A program made the translations under genes and the position numbers. A model generated the notes under the pieces. That model was given only the letters and a program-made list of their open reading frames with translations. It made no database searches and was not told where the DNA came from. A stretch of DNA of 64,000 nt, from the NCBI GenBank assembly GCA_963669155.1, contig OZ022591.1, forward strand, positions 13,879,867-13,943,866, given 5' to 3'. Origin of the DNA: Arbacia lixula (taxonomy: Eukaryota; Echinodermata; Echinoidea; Arbacioida; Arbaciidae). The stretch's first letter is position 1. Every line of letters starts with the position of its first letter. Shown one piece after another: positions 20,957 to 33,763 of this stretch.

Positions 20957-22396
20957 ATACAGTACACTGTACTGTATTACCATTTTCAATGTGCACACAA
21001 AAAATGGTAAACCAAACACATGTACCATTACTTTTACTAACTACATGTGTGAACAACTAATTCAGAGCACACTGCATCCATTCATAGTGAACAACTAGGG
21101 TCAGATCAATCAAGTAGCTTGTTGCTTCAGGAGTATTACTACAGTACTTTAATGTGACCCTTTATGAAAATGGCTCAGAAGGCACAAAATCACTTTTGCA
21201 AATTAACAAGCTGAATTAGTATTCTGAGAAGCACTTCAGGAAAAAAAAAGTAGGAAGAACTTTGAGAAAAAGAGATAAAACTTGATGCCAAGTGAGTTTA
21301 TCTTTAGCTGCAGGCACATACACCTGTATTTCAATGGTACATGCATTACATTTTTTTAAAAAAATACATTTCTTGGTCCACAGGCATAACAATCCCATAT
21401 TGTTTTCTTTTTTTAATTTGTGTCCATTTTTCTAAGTGAACCATAATTACAACGAACTAACATCTTATTGTTAAACTGATACTTATATCAGTAAAGATAA
21501 TGAATTAATTAGCAAGTAGAAAAAAGAATCTGAATCTACTCTTTGAATAAATGTCAGATGAACACAACCTCACTAGTCTCACGTCCAGTGATCTTATATT
21601 TGCCTTCTTCCCTTGAAGCATTTTCATACGAAAACAAATAACCTATGTGAATAAATGAATAACGTAAGTGTTAATACTTGTAAATGAGATGGCAAGTGTT
21701 CATGTAGATTAAGGAATCAGCCTAGAATACATTTTCAAATATTTCATTTGATTTCATATTTTTAAGTGAAAACATGTAATAAGGTATTTCACAATTAAGA
21801 GGAAATGTCTTCTTCCTTTTAAAATCTTTACTATGATGCAATACAAATCTTTGGCACCTATCCCCAAATGGACAAAGGTTGTGGGAATACATTTCAGTTA
21901 AAAAAACAAACAAACATTTAACATGCTGAATGAAGTGATGAACAGATCAAGGTGTATTTGGTGAAATATATCGTAACTTTTTCACAAGAAACAAATGAAA
22001 AAAGTACATACCGATAATGCGTTTTACAAGGTTGGTCTAGCGACATTACTACACAAAAAAGTCAATGTATAGTTTTGTAAATCTTTTCTGACTTTTGCCA
22101 GAATCGGAATGAATACTTCATCATCAGGTAAACTGAAGCAAATTCTGTTCTCAACCTGAACAAAAATACTCTGTCCCCAATATAACAAGCACAGATATAA
22201 CAGGTTTCCAACATGTCAAGGCAAATCTCCTGGACCTAGTTTCAAATTTGTGCACATGTATCTATGTGCCTTGTCAAGATTTCATTTAGAAACAAACAAG
22301 AAAATTTACTTGGTCCTGAACACTTTTATAGCGAGTACGACATGTACAATGCGTCAGAAAACAGGAGGCAATGATGTGTGCTTTTACTGCTTCACT

Positions 22397-23256
22397 TTAC
22401 TTTGTGGTTGAATACATCATGGAAGATTGCACAGTGGTTCCGTTACAGCCTTGGATGTAATAAACGGGTGGCTGAACTTGGGTCGGTCCCAGTGTCAGAC
22501 CAGCTAAGCTAACATTCGATAGAGACTGCTGCTGCTGTGTTGGGCTTATGTTGTTATTTAACGAGACAGTGATTGGCACCGATACTGGCTGGTTCAGAGT
22601 TCTGACATTGCCTACAACAATTTTGTTTGGTGTAGTAGTCGGGTAGGGTGTGCAGAGCGTTGGACTGCTTACATCTCTCACAGGGCTGCGCTCACTGCTA
22701 CCATTTGGTGACGTGACAACTTCTCCTTGGGGCATCACCTGATAGCCAGCGATGGATCCGTTCATTGTTATCGGCTGTATGGAGGGAGCGGCGGACCCAG
22801 ATTGTTTCAGGAACCGTAGCGCGACGTCTTGGGCTGGGCCGACCGGCTGCAGGCCGCTCACAGATGAAAGGGTATTCCATGTTGGGATATTGACTGAGTT
22901 TACGAGTTGGGTTTGATTGGGCGGCGGTGCAAACGCATTCGCTACAGGTGGGAGTTGAATGAAGTGTAATCCTGACATAACTTGCTGATTAACCGGTGCT
23001 GCTACAGCTGGTGGTGTGACAAGATTCGAACCTGTCGGAGAGTATAGCTGAATCCCTGCTGCTGCCTGGTTTGTAGTAAAACTGTTAATTACAGGTTGTT
23101 CAGACCTAGGGGAATACACAGGGGGTTGTTTAGACCTAGGGGAATACGCAGGCGGGCTCAAGGAAGTGTGGGTGCTTGCTGCTACTACTTTAGCTGGAGA
23201 TGGTGCACATGCTGCCATTGTGGGTGGACCTGATGCATGTCGTTTCCTTGATGAAG
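22397..23256 (-). CDS. Homeodomain gene terminal exon 6
   Basis: Starts with ASSRKRHASGPP, a small basic cluster. A 51-bp duplication gives two YSPRS(K/E)QP units. A Gln/Asn/Ser/Thr/Val/Pro-rich region resembling activation domains follows, ending QSSMMYSTTK and a TAA at 22397-22399. Acceptor TTTACAG|CT. Confidence 0.85.
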
Positions 23257-26200
23257 CTGTAAATGGATCAAAAAGAAATAAATTATAGGAAAATCTTTGA
23301 CACAACCCTAATCTTAGTCAACACTAATGACCAAATTACTTGCAGAAACAGCTGATAAAGGTGGTCTATACCTTTGACAAGATCTAAATGCTTTACAACA
23401 TTGCATGCACCACAAATACACTGTAGATTAACTTTGTGATATGACAATAAATAGTGGTAAAGAGTGGCTTCTTCCCCCCCCCCCCAAAAAAAAAAAAAAA
23501 AAAAAAAAAAAGTTGTAACTTCTTTAGTGATATTTTACCACAAGCTAAATACTAAGATACAGCTTACTCTCGATACAACGAGCACGGATATAACGAGGTT
23601 TCGTTATAACGAGAGAAATCTCTCGGTCCCAAATGTTTCTACATGCAAACCTATGGTGCAACACGTCGCTTACAACGAGCACGGTTACAACGAGATTTCG
23701 TTATAACGAGCTTATTCTGTTGACCCCAAGACAAAGAAAAACATAACAATTGCGTCCCGTTACAACGAGGAAGGATAACTCGAGACATGAAAACACCGGC
23801 ACCGCAAGGAGCCAGACACGCATATCGTAATACACGGCCACACAACGCAATTGTGTTGTGTGACCGTGTATTACAGCATGTGCACATTTTCTAATACATC
23901 ACTCCTTCGCGATCGCACATTTTACGTACATTGAAAGCACATGGCTTCCAAGTCCGATCCCATCGCGGCAATCAATGATATACGGCGCGTGCACAGTTTG
24001 TGATACATCACTCCTTCGCACAACGTACGTACATTGAAAGCACATGGTTTGCAAGTCCAGTCCCATCGCGGCAATCAATGACACGGTGCGTGCTGAATTG
24101 GCATGATTGGGTGTGTGTCTGATGAGCAGCGATTGATTGGGTTTCTTGACAAAAACAAATGTGATCTCGGACGGTTGAAGTATATTTCACGCACTGAAAT
24201 ATGACATTGAAAGATTTGAAGAGATAAAATTCTTCTTGAATTTAGAATACCGCTGGAAATCATCACGATACAAAATGAAATACATGTATGAGCATGCAGG
24301 GCAGCGTTAATCTTCTACATGGAACCCCCTCTTAATAATTTTGGAATGACCCACAAAGAAAGTGCAGATCATAACGGTGTTGCTACGTCGTTGTGCAAGA
24401 CGCGAGCGAGACGCTCTTATCTAACTCCACCTTCCCCTCATATCCCGGCCGTTCAACCCGTTGCGCCGCCTGTTCTCTTGTTTGTCCAAACAATGAAACA
24501 GCATGTTTTCTTGTCCAGAAGATTACGAGAACAATTGACCTATTAATTAACTGCAAAATAACGCCCATCGTATCGGGAATGGTCTGTAATTCATTGAATG
24601 CAATTAGTTATTGAAACGTCAAAATGTATCAAGGTAGGATAATGTATTGAGCAAAGATAAATCCCCTTTTCAGTTTGAAAGCGCATGTCCCTTTTCAGTT
24701 TGAAAACGCACGATCCAATCCCCTTTTTTTCAGTTTGATAACGCATGTTTCCAAGACGGCTATGGATATGAAAACATAGTAAAACACAATGAACACACAA
24801 GCACACATGTTTTCAATGTATTTTATTGTTTTTTATTCTGTTTGGATACAACGAGGTTTCGTTATAACGAGGAAAAAGCCCTGGTCCTGACGACCTCGTT
24901 ATATCGAGAGTAAGCTGTATTACAATAGTCTGAACTCCTCATTTTACAACACATATATCAAACTCACAATTTAATTTTTGCGTTTTGAATGTGCTTGCAT
25001 TGCTTGGTTGGTGAGGTATTATTCTCAAATTTCATTGTAAATGTTTACAGAGTACAGTCCTGGAAGGGACTGTGGGATTCATTCATTCTGAATTTATTTC
25101 AAGAGCGTTCCTCTGAAAGAATGAAATGGGTCCATATCTATAGACAGGTGGTCTTTCTATAGAGTTGGTTGCCAGAGCCATATTCACTTTATTTGGATGT
25201 ATTTCAGTATACTACCTACCACTTGCTTCAACACTAGATGCCAAGGACAAGTCCATCCCTTCAGAAATTGCATCCATCGACGTCCCTCCACTTGTAGGCG
25301 AGGTCTCGGTAGAAAGTGCGGGATCTGTGTCCTTCTCTTGCTCAGCTGCTTCGTCGCAGAGCGAGTAAACTCTCACAATAGATGGCATGGTGAACTCCTC
25401 CTGGGACGGGTCGCCTTCCGAAGCACAGTCTGTTGCGGAATCCCTGCGACTGGCCAAGGGATGACCATACCGAGGGGGAGAGAACCTGGTGACGGTGTGA
25501 GCCCCGTCCTGTTGGTCATCCTGTGCTGACGACTGAACGTCCCGCATGTAATCCAGACACTCCTGGCTATAGCTTGTGTTGTGGCCACCTTGGGGAGAAA
25601 CCGCAAAACATTCAAAACTGCTATGAGACTGGCTAGTCCTCTCTACCTTTCCCTAATTTGAGGAATGGCATCATGTGCCACTCATAAGATCTTCTGGCAA
25701 CAATTAATCTCAACTGGCATAGCCATGCATACTCACGGTCTTAATCACCCTACTTATAAGCAGCTAGAACATAAGTTTTAATGTTAGTTTCGATAATAAT
25801 AATTCAATTGTTCTTTGAATGTTTCCATGGTGAGAGTGTACTAATAAATACCACTTAAAAAATAGTAAAACTTTCGGTAACACTATTAAAATCTAATTTA
25901 ATTTGATAATTTAAGTTGGTTCCCAATCAATACATTATGGGCCTCCACAGAATAATCTATAATGAATTGATAAGAGGCAATTCACTTTGAGCCTCAACAG
26001 AATTGTCCATTAACTGTTTTGTGTCCATGCAAAAAAAAAATCATGCCTTCTATGACAATGAGCACACTGTGCATCATACCCAGTAAAGAAAATTGAATCT
26101 TCTGTTTCTTTCGTGTTTTGCATTGCAGGGGATGTATCACTGAGACCCCATGGCATTTCTTTCACTGGTTCTCACCTTGGGACACCCAATGCTTCATGGC

Positions 26201-29200
26201 GGAAATTTCCCCAGCAACATAGGCCTGCTTCCTCTTCCGTGCTCTGGGAGTTTCCCCTTTCCCCTTGCCTGTATCAAATGCCCCCACTGACGAGTTTGAC
26301 CTCTTGCGAGGCGTACGTGTAGGGGCAACCATTGGTGGGGCATTCAGCATGTCCGTGAGAATTGGCGAAGCCACTGGGATATCGTCTACAAGTCTCGCAG
26401 CACTGGGTGGCAATTGTTGAGGCAGACTGGACGCGTTGGACAAGTTCTGATGGAGAGGGTCTTGGGCGGGATTTGCGGGGATTCCGCTGTTCAGCTGGGT
26501 CGCTTCAGAAGAACATCTGGGCTCTGGCGTATGACATGCTGAGACATCACGGTCGCGAATCTCTTCCAGACTCTCCCTGTGGTGGCATCCACCTTCTTCC
26601 CTTAGGACGCGTTCCTCAATGGCAGCCACCTCCTGCCAGTGCTTGTCAAAGGGGAAGGGGTTGAGCTCCGAGAGCCGACGCCTCACAGCCAGGGGGAGGG
26701 GGGGCCGCTTTGTGTTCTTATTGAAGATGATGCGCCTCTTGCTTCTCACTGGTGTCTCGTTGGACGGTTGGGAGGGGGAGATAGACGGCCGTTTTGTGGT
26801 GTACTTCGCGCTTCGGTTGATGCTGACCGAGCTGTAGGGCAGGTGCTTCTCAGGTGAACGGTCTTTAGCCTTCTCAGGTGACCGGTCTTTAGCCTTCTCA
26901 GGTGACAGGGCTTCAGCCTTCTCAGCTTTTTCCTGCTGTCGTGTAGAGAAGAAATGGGGGCATTTACTCACTATGTGGCATAACACATCTTGTGGCATTT
27001 GCACAGTAAGTTTTTGACACTAGGGACCCCCTGGGTGAAATAGATCACACAGATCAACAATTTATCTGGTGCAGAACGGGACCATTAAAGGAAGACCTTC
27101 CAGTCATAATCAAAACGATCGTCTTTGCACGTTGTAGAAAAGGCATGCTGGGTTCAGAGGATATAAGCAAAAGGGGCGAAAAGGGGAACTGCAGGAAATC
27201 AGAACTGTACTTAAATTTATTGCTTCAACACTAGTTTCAGGAGAGAGGAATTGGGACAAGATGGAAGTAAACTGACATTCAAAAGTGTCAGGTTTTTTCT
27301 TTGCAATACAATGCGAGACCAGAACTCACCTGTAAACGCTGTCGCAGTTCTGAAACAAGTTGAAGAAGAGATTTAAAAGCCTTTGCTTTTACAGCTTTTC
27401 CTACAAAAAAAAAAAGAGCACAAATGGTGATGAATTTAACTTGTCAAAATATGTGCATGGTACATGTATTGGCAAATGGGTAAGCATCTAGCCATTGAAA
27501 TTCCTCAACTCTACAAATGGCATCAATAAAAATGAAATAACATATCAATTTGACAAAATATACTGAATTCTAATGAAATCCAACTTTCAACAATCTGTCT
27601 CTCAATTTTTTTTTTTTTTCAATCAAATACCTTTTAGTTCGAGGTTTATTCACCATTCATCCTACACTGTACATGTACATAAATGAACATTCCCTCTCTC
27701 ATTTCTTGGGCAAGAATATAAATTGATGTCAAAATATCTACTAGGTAATTTTTTATCTGGTGACTTGCAAGAACCTACTTTCATGTGGAAGATAATTAAC
27801 AATGACAGTGACAGAATTGAAAACGTCTTAGTAATCAATACAAGCTCGCGCAATATGAATGTAGAATTACCTGAAGATTGCTTTGGAGTCACTTCACAGG
27901 TGCTTTGGTCCACTAGGGCACTTCCTTCAGGCTCTTGCTTGATATGAACGACTGGTCCTTCAGGTTGACAGGTGTCAGCCTCCGTGTCAATTGAGGAAGC
28001 TACTGACTGCACAGGACTGCAAATACTGGCAGATGAGGTAGTTGGTTTGATTAAAACATTAGCAAGTTGTGCATCTGCAGCTTCAGTATATTTTCCCTTA
28101 GTGGCTATGTCAGTTCCTTCCCCAGCTGCTTGCTCAAGCTCAGAGGTAGCTGTTTCACAAAGAGTATGGTCCTTCACCACAGAACTTTTTGAAGGACTGA
28201 TTGAAGAAGAGATGACAATGTCTTCTTGCATGCTAGGACGTCGAACAGTCTGTCCTGGCACTTTGACAGGAGTCGCTTCACTGCTGTCCAGTGGAGCAAA
28301 CTCGACACCAGATATAGGAGGCTTGCAAGATTCATCTTTAGTTGTGTCAGCATGGGCAAGTACATCAGTTAATGATTCATACATAGGAAGGGATTGATTG
28401 CGCTCTGGAAAGTTTCTGGAAGGAGAAGGAGTGTCTCTGGTTTCAGCAATGGAGGAATTACTTTTGTCCACTGGTGAACTACCTATCGTGGTGTCGTTTG
28501 GACCATCTTGATGAGGAGAAACAGGACCTGATGAGCATGACGTTCCAGGATATGGGAGGGTTGTTTCTGAACAGAACAGCTCCTCAGTATCAGGATGATC
28601 CTGTTCCAGTTCAAATTCTTCATCATCACAAGTATCTTTCCCTGCACTCATGGGTCGCATGTCCGAATCCAAAGACTTGGATGATGCATCAACTGAGACA
28701 GCATCAGACTTTCTGTCATGCTTTAACTCATCACGGCAGGCTGCATTGTCCAGAACATCCTGGACCTTAAGATGATCATCCTCACCTGTGTCGCTTGGAC
28801 CCTCACAAAATGAAAGTTGAATAGGTGATGAACTTCTGTTACATGATAGGCTATCTGTATCAAGATTGTCACAGGTGTCAGAGAACAGACGTTGACTTTT
28901 AGCATGACTAATCGATTTCTGGCCTTTATCCTCATTTTGGGGAGAACAGAGGCGGCTGCTTTCAGAGGGAGGCTTTCCAACGAGGCGAAAGATATCATCA
29001 CTGCTGCAGTTCTCTGTGCTCTGGAGATCTCCTGGACTGGTTTCAACTGCTGTCTGGTTCGCCTTCAAGTCTAGCAGCTTTTCAGAAGTATCATCCACTT
29101 CTTTTTCTGCTAGCGTCTCCTTGATGGGTGTAAGGACATCACTGCTACTAAGCTGATTTTCATCAAATGTCCCAGTCCTAGCAGGGACAGCATCACTCTC

Positions 29201-32200
29201 AACATTTTTACCCATGCTTGATGTGGTGCATCTGGTTTGGTTCACAGCTGGCGATTGAGCTAGTTCCTTGACATCTTGCACATCTGATTCAGGCAGGTTC
29301 TCTACAACCTGCACAGGGTCAGCCAAGTCTTCAGGACTGCTGTTGACAGCTACATCTTGTTCTGTGGAAGCACTATCCTGAACTGATGTGGGACTCTTGC
29401 ACTCCTTGGTCAAATTACTACTGGCCGCATCTTCAGCACTAGATGCAGGATGTGACATAGCAACTGTTTCACAAGATTTCTTCACAGGAGAAGATTGAAA
29501 GAACTTGTGCTTCTCTGCTGGCTTGCTGTCCAGGTTGGTTGCTAGATGGTCCATCACCTTGGAGTGCACACAGACTCCAGAAATGACTTCTTCTACAGTT
29601 CCAGGTTGTTCTTTCTGTGGTGAGGGAAGAGCACTGGATTCCTCTCCATTTATGCAATTGTCATGTTTTGCAGAGACCTCGCTTGTTTCAATACTCCGTG
29701 GGATAATTGGGGTACTAGTGCGACTTGTACTGTCAAAAGAAAGTTCTCCATCACTGCACATTACTTCATCAAGTACTACAAAAGCATTAGACTGATCATG
29801 CATATCTGGTAAGGCAATGACTTCTTGGTGAAAACTGTCATCACAGGGTCCACAAATGTCCTCACTTTCATTCTCATTCCTTCCAAGTGAACTGGTGTCC
29901 TCATCAGCTTCAACACCTCCATCAATGTCATTTACATCTCTTTCACATAAGCTAGGATCATGATCTGTCTTCAAATCACCAGGCAAGATAACATTCTCTA
30001 CATGACAAGCATCATCACCAGCTTCAAGATCTCCATCACAGTCTTTGTCAGCCTTTTCACCTGAGCTGGCAACATGATCCATGTCTCCAGTATCCTGCTT
30101 TACACCTTCCATGCTCACAGAAGAACTCACTTCACAAGTTTCGTCTTCCATGATATCCTGTACTTCTAATGAATTGGACAGCTGTTCTTTCCCTGGTGAT
30201 GATGCAACCTCAGGGCTACTCAAGAATGGAATCCCTTGTTCAGGCATATCAGCATCTCGTCCATGGCGCGGCGATGACAGCACATCCCACAAAGATCTCC
30301 CAGCATCTGAAGGCTTCTCTAGCTTACCAGTATCTATGTCCTTCAGGTGTGCAATATCCTCTACATCCATCTTTCTTGCTTTCTTCCTTGGACTTGTTTT
30401 GCTGGAAACTGTGACCCTCCTTGTATGCATCTCTGGAGAGATGTTGATCTTGACCAAACTGATGCACAACTCCTTCTTAAACAAGAAACTGGTGTGATGA
30501 GAAGACCAGTAGTCATTGTCAGAAGTCAGAGGTAGAGTCCTTTTCACTGCATCAATTTTGTCTGACAAAGTCACAAATTCTTTCCCTTTTCCATCGTCAC
30601 AGTGATTCATGTTAGAGTCCAATTCAGGACCTGCCCAATCAACATCGCTCTTTTTATCTGAAACCTCATCCTGCATGCCATCTGCATCTGACATGCAATT
30701 TTCTTCTGCGACAGTAGAAGATATGACAGAGGACTGACTTGATGAATTACTGGTGTCCAAAGCATCCGGTGACAACGCAGGTTGACCTTTCCCCTTTTCT
30801 GCCTCACGGATATGACGGATCTTTCTCAATGGGCCATCTGTGATCCTCTTCTTTAAGCGATTAACAAACACTTCCTTCTGTCTCTGTCGCACAATGACTG
30901 GTATTCTTTGCCCCATCAGTGCTTTCACTTGCTCTTTGTTTTTGCAAAGGTTGTTCTCTTGTGCATCCACTGGTACAGGAGTTCCAGGTAGACATGAACT
31001 TGCTTTTTTTTTCTTGTCACCAGCTAGTTCTGCTACTTCTACTCGTCTTTTAGTCACTTTCTGCTTGACATTGGATGATTTTACAGACTCAGCTCCTACT
31101 TTTGATAACGAGAAGGCAGAAAACACCCCTACTCTTGAACTCTGTTTATCAATCGGTGTCCTTGTGAGTGAGTGCTGGTCCTTTGTGGGAATAACGGGAG
31201 CTGTGCTAGTATCACAAGCAGCAGGTGTAACTGAAGGTTTCTTTTTCCTGTCAGCCATCTCGGTACTCGCAGGGTTCCTCAAGCACCGCTTCTTTGAAGG
31301 TGAAAGTTGGTCCTTAAGTGTTTTACGCACTTCTTGAAAGGCAGGGTTAGGCAATGATTTCTCTTTCCTTTTGTCTGACTCTGCTTTTCTTAAAGGGAAT
31401 CCTTTCTGCTTCTCAGGTGACTTCTTTGAAGATGAAAGCTGGTCCTTTGGAGAACTTGGACACAGTCCATGAGATCCATTGCTTTGTGATATTTTGGTAG
31501 CTGTACTGGTATCACAGTCAGCAGGCGAAATTGATGGTTCCTCTTTCCCTTTTTCCATCTCAGAACTCGGAGAGGTCTTACCTACAGGGGCTCTGATTCG
31601 TAAGCTCTTTTTTTCAACTAATTCGTTTGACAGTGAAGGATTTGAAGACACTCCACGAGATGCAATGTTTTGTGACGTGTTGGACGCTGCACTTGTATCA
31701 CAAGCAAGAGAAGTAAGTGGTGGCTCTCCTCTCCTTTTTGCTCTCTGAGAGGTCACAGGGACAACAGTACTCTCTTCTCCCTCACAAGTGTAGTTATCTT
31801 TCACATCGGCTTCACCTTGCCGTCTTGGTTTCATGCCATCCAATCTTGAAGTCTGATTCTTCTTGGGAGTTCTGACAGAGGGCATTGCAATATTCCTTTG
31901 GACTCTTCGGTGATCAAGATTGCGCAAGTTTTTTTCAGCTGCTCTATGCTGTAAATACAACTCCATTTTGACTTTCTTGGGTTTCTTTTCAATTTGAGCA
32001 TCAGAATTCCCATGAGCTTTCTGCTCTATCTTAGAGACTGTAGCTTTCCGAGTTTGTATGTGTAATTCTCCTGCTTCACAGGCATTAGCTGAGGCCACAC
32101 GGTTATGGCAGGTGTCACTCTCAACAGTATGCAATTTTTGGCTCAAGTTCAAATTAGTCTGCACTTTGACACCGGCGTTCATGATTGCAGTATTTTTTAC

Positions 32201-33727
32201 TTCATGAGGATGACTCTTTGTAGATTGCTGCACACCCGTTTTTGTTTTCTCAACCATTTGCACTTTCCTAAGACATGATTTCAGTGGATGCTGAGGATTT
32301 CTTTTCATTTCCTTGATACTCCTGTCAAATTTCTCAACATTTTGCTCCTCACGACACAATTCATGTCCATGCCGATGTCGTCCAACATCACGAAAGCGCT
32401 TCTTTCTTTGAGAACTATCGTTCGAAGCCAGCAAGAGAGATTCCATGTGTTGCTTATAGGTTGCCGCTTTTTCAGTTCTTTGGGCAGAATTGGATTTGCC
32501 AGTAGGTCTGTGATGACTCTTGACTCTTTCTTTGTTCGTGTCTTGTGTCGTCAACCTCTCATTGTCACTGGCAATTTTTTGCAACACTCCGCTGCCCTGC
32601 TTTATGGTCTGTGTGACGTGGGACAGCTTCCTGTCAGCCACTGCCAGCTGTTTCTTTGCTGCCTCTACTCTCTGTTTCTTCTGCTTGAGATGGAGCAGTT
32701 CTTGTCTGTTGGACACCCGGATCCTGTGCCGATGGAACCAGATCCAAACCATGGCTGACGGCAGACCCACCTTCGAAGAGATGACATCCACTTGGTTGCG
32801 GCTGGGAGTCGCATTGAGGTCAAACCAGACCTGGCGTTAAGAAAAGCATAAGAAAATCATTTAAATTTTTCACACGTTATACACATTTACAGTAGGTCTG
32901 TTAATACCATTTCATGAAGCAACTACCAATCCTAAAACACACACGATGGGCATAAATGTTTTTTTCTATGTTTGAATTCCTTAAAGTTACACTATAAAGT
33001 CCAAGGAAAAACAAAGCAAATTATGTTGTGATGTCTATAAAGACCACCTGTCCATAATGGATAGACAGGTTTTGTTGCATTGCATGGAAACTGCTCTGCA
33101 AGAATGAAAAGCATGACCTTGTATGTAAAGCCAAGACAATGGACAGGTTTAGCGATGTAGAGACCAGTCGTGTGAGATTGATTACACTAATTACACTACT
33201 CATACACTATTCATACACCCATGTCCGACTTGGCCGTCTTTATGGTGAGTGGGTGAAAAAAAAAAAAAAAATTCACGTAGCAGTCAGACACAATAGGATG
33301 AGGAACGATGGGGTTGGAACATCAAGCCACACACAATTCCACCCCACCACCCCGCCCCCACCCCCCCCCCCCCCCCCCCCGGATATTGGTGTACCAAGTG
33401 TAGGCCTAGTCAATTGTACGCGACTGCTACAAGTTGACACTATACACCGTAGATCCTACCAGGGGGGTGTTTCACCAAGATGTTCGTAAGTTACAAACGA
33501 CTTGCGATCTCTTCTTGTGCTAAATGTGATACCACACTTTGTTCATTGAGAATCACATTTAGCACAATAAGGGATTACCAGTCGTTCGTAAAGTCGTTCG
33601 TAACTTACGAACAGCTTGGTGAAACACCCCCCAGGTCATGCAGTCTTGGGGACAGACTCTCCTTCATATTTATACTTACTTTCAGCTCCTCCAGCTGGTC
33701 ATTGGTCATGTTGCGAGCGGCAGGCAT
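22397..33727 (-). CDS. Very large protein with divergent N-terminal homeodomain, six coding exons
   Basis: Coding exons: 33727-33680, 32830-27871, 27400-27330, 26935-26176, 25588-25220, 23256-22397. Phases join without a stop for 2355 residues. Residues 1-59 align without gaps to homeodomain positions 2-60: Leu16, Phe20, Trp48, Phe49 and Arg53 are conserved in NDQLEELKVWF and VWIWFHRHRIR, but position 51 is Arg instead of the near-invariant Asn. A basic Gln/Lys-rich helix follows. The rest is Ser/Thr/Lys/Glu-rich and probably disordered: degenerate DTS-containing repeats at about residues 380-720, an acidic middle, SPEKAKDR repeats in exon 4 and a Gln/Ser/Val/Pro-rich C-terminus. Nuclear regulation is inference. 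No named orthologue was recognised. Confidence 0.85.
23560..24917. mobile_element. 1358-bp pogo/Tigger-like non-autonomous transposon, TA target duplication
   Basis: Ends CAGCTTACTCTCGATA and TATCGAGAGTAAGCTG, flanked by TA on both sides (23558-23559, 24918-24919). The subterminal CTCGTTATAACGAG palindromes are typical of pogo-like elements. Inside are a 20-bp-arm hairpin (23828-23874), a two-copy repeat of about 108 bp (near 23893 and 24001) and three ~30-bp units CCTTTTCAGTTTGA (24663-24750). No transposase is present. It lies in the last intron of the homeodomain gene. Confidence 0.85.
25220..25588 (-). CDS. Homeodomain gene exon 5
   Basis: Encodes GGHNTSYSQECLDYMRDVQS through PSIVRVYSLCDEAAEQEKD to SMDAISEGMDLSLASSVEAS; polar and acidic, probably disordered. 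Acceptor CCCCAAG|GT, donor AGTG|GTAGGT. Confidence 0.8.
26176..26935 (-). CDS. Homeodomain gene exon 4
   Basis: Begins QEKAEKAEALSPEKAKDRSP, with a 27-bp in-frame repeat (26850-26915). It contains a basic patch SKRRIIFNKNTKRPP, then LAVRRRLSELNPFPFDKHW and AAIEERVLREEG, the most structured-looking part outside the homeodomain, and ends AISAMKHWVSQ. The acceptor is a tandem CAGCAG, so one Gln may be optional. Confidence 0.8.
27330..27400 (-). CDS. Homeodomain gene exon 3
   Basis: A 71-nt exon encoding GKAVKAKAFKSLLQLVSELR and QRLQ, a likely amphipathic helix. The acceptor follows a long T tract ending TTTGTAG|GA; donor CAG|GTGAGT. Confidence 0.75.
27871..32830 (-). CDS. Homeodomain gene giant exon 2 (4960 nt)
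   Basis: Open throughout for 1653 codons. It starts with the rest of the homeodomain (VWFDLN... WFHRHRIRVSNRQ) and continues as lysine/serine-rich then acidic sequence. The repeated motif CDTS-A-x-x-SQ recurs in the first half (ACDTSAASNTSQN, DCDTSTATKISQS, ACDTSTAPVIP, ALDTSNSSSQS). The last 1 kb has many SP and ED motifs. The donor TCAG|GTAATT is chosen because it restores frame with the 71-nt exon 3; reading past it gives only a short hydrophobic tail. Confidence 0.88.
33458..33636. mobile_element. Palindromic MITE, GTTCGTAAGTTACGAAC family, copy 1
   Basis: ACCAGGGGGGTGTTTCACCA on the left mirrors TGGTGAAACACCCCCCAGGT on the right, with inner GTTCGTAA...TTACGAAC arms and a central AGAATCACATTTAGCACAA hairpin. 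It lies 44 bp from the homeodomain gene start exon, within intron 1. Confidence 0.8.
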
Positions 33728-33763
33728 GATGGCATCTGTTCAATAAGTTAGTTCCTGATGAAT
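33680..33763 (-). CDS. Homeodomain gene exon with start codon and short uORF
   Basis: The main ATG (33727-33725) begins MPAARNMTNDQLEELK, the homeodomain arm and helix 1. The exon starts after acceptor GATATACAG at 33764, so 33728-33763 is 5' UTR. An out-of-frame ATG at 33735 opens a nine-codon uORF that overlaps the main start and stops at TGA within it, so translation may be damped. Donor AAA|GTAAGT. Confidence 0.8.

Larger units (their letters stand above)
17200..22396. other. Intergenic region between MANBA and the homeodomain gene
   Basis: No conserved coding region. It holds GA, CA and other simple repeats, a long foldback element at 18302-18768, a C17 run near 19941 and, on the right, the likely 3' UTR of the homeodomain gene. 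Confidence 0.55.

Noticed and set aside
26362-26857. Plus-strand frames of 70-100 codons
   Set aside because: Antisense shadows of homeodomain gene exon 4.
27972-32840. Many plus-strand frames
   Set aside because: Antisense shadows of the giant exon 2.
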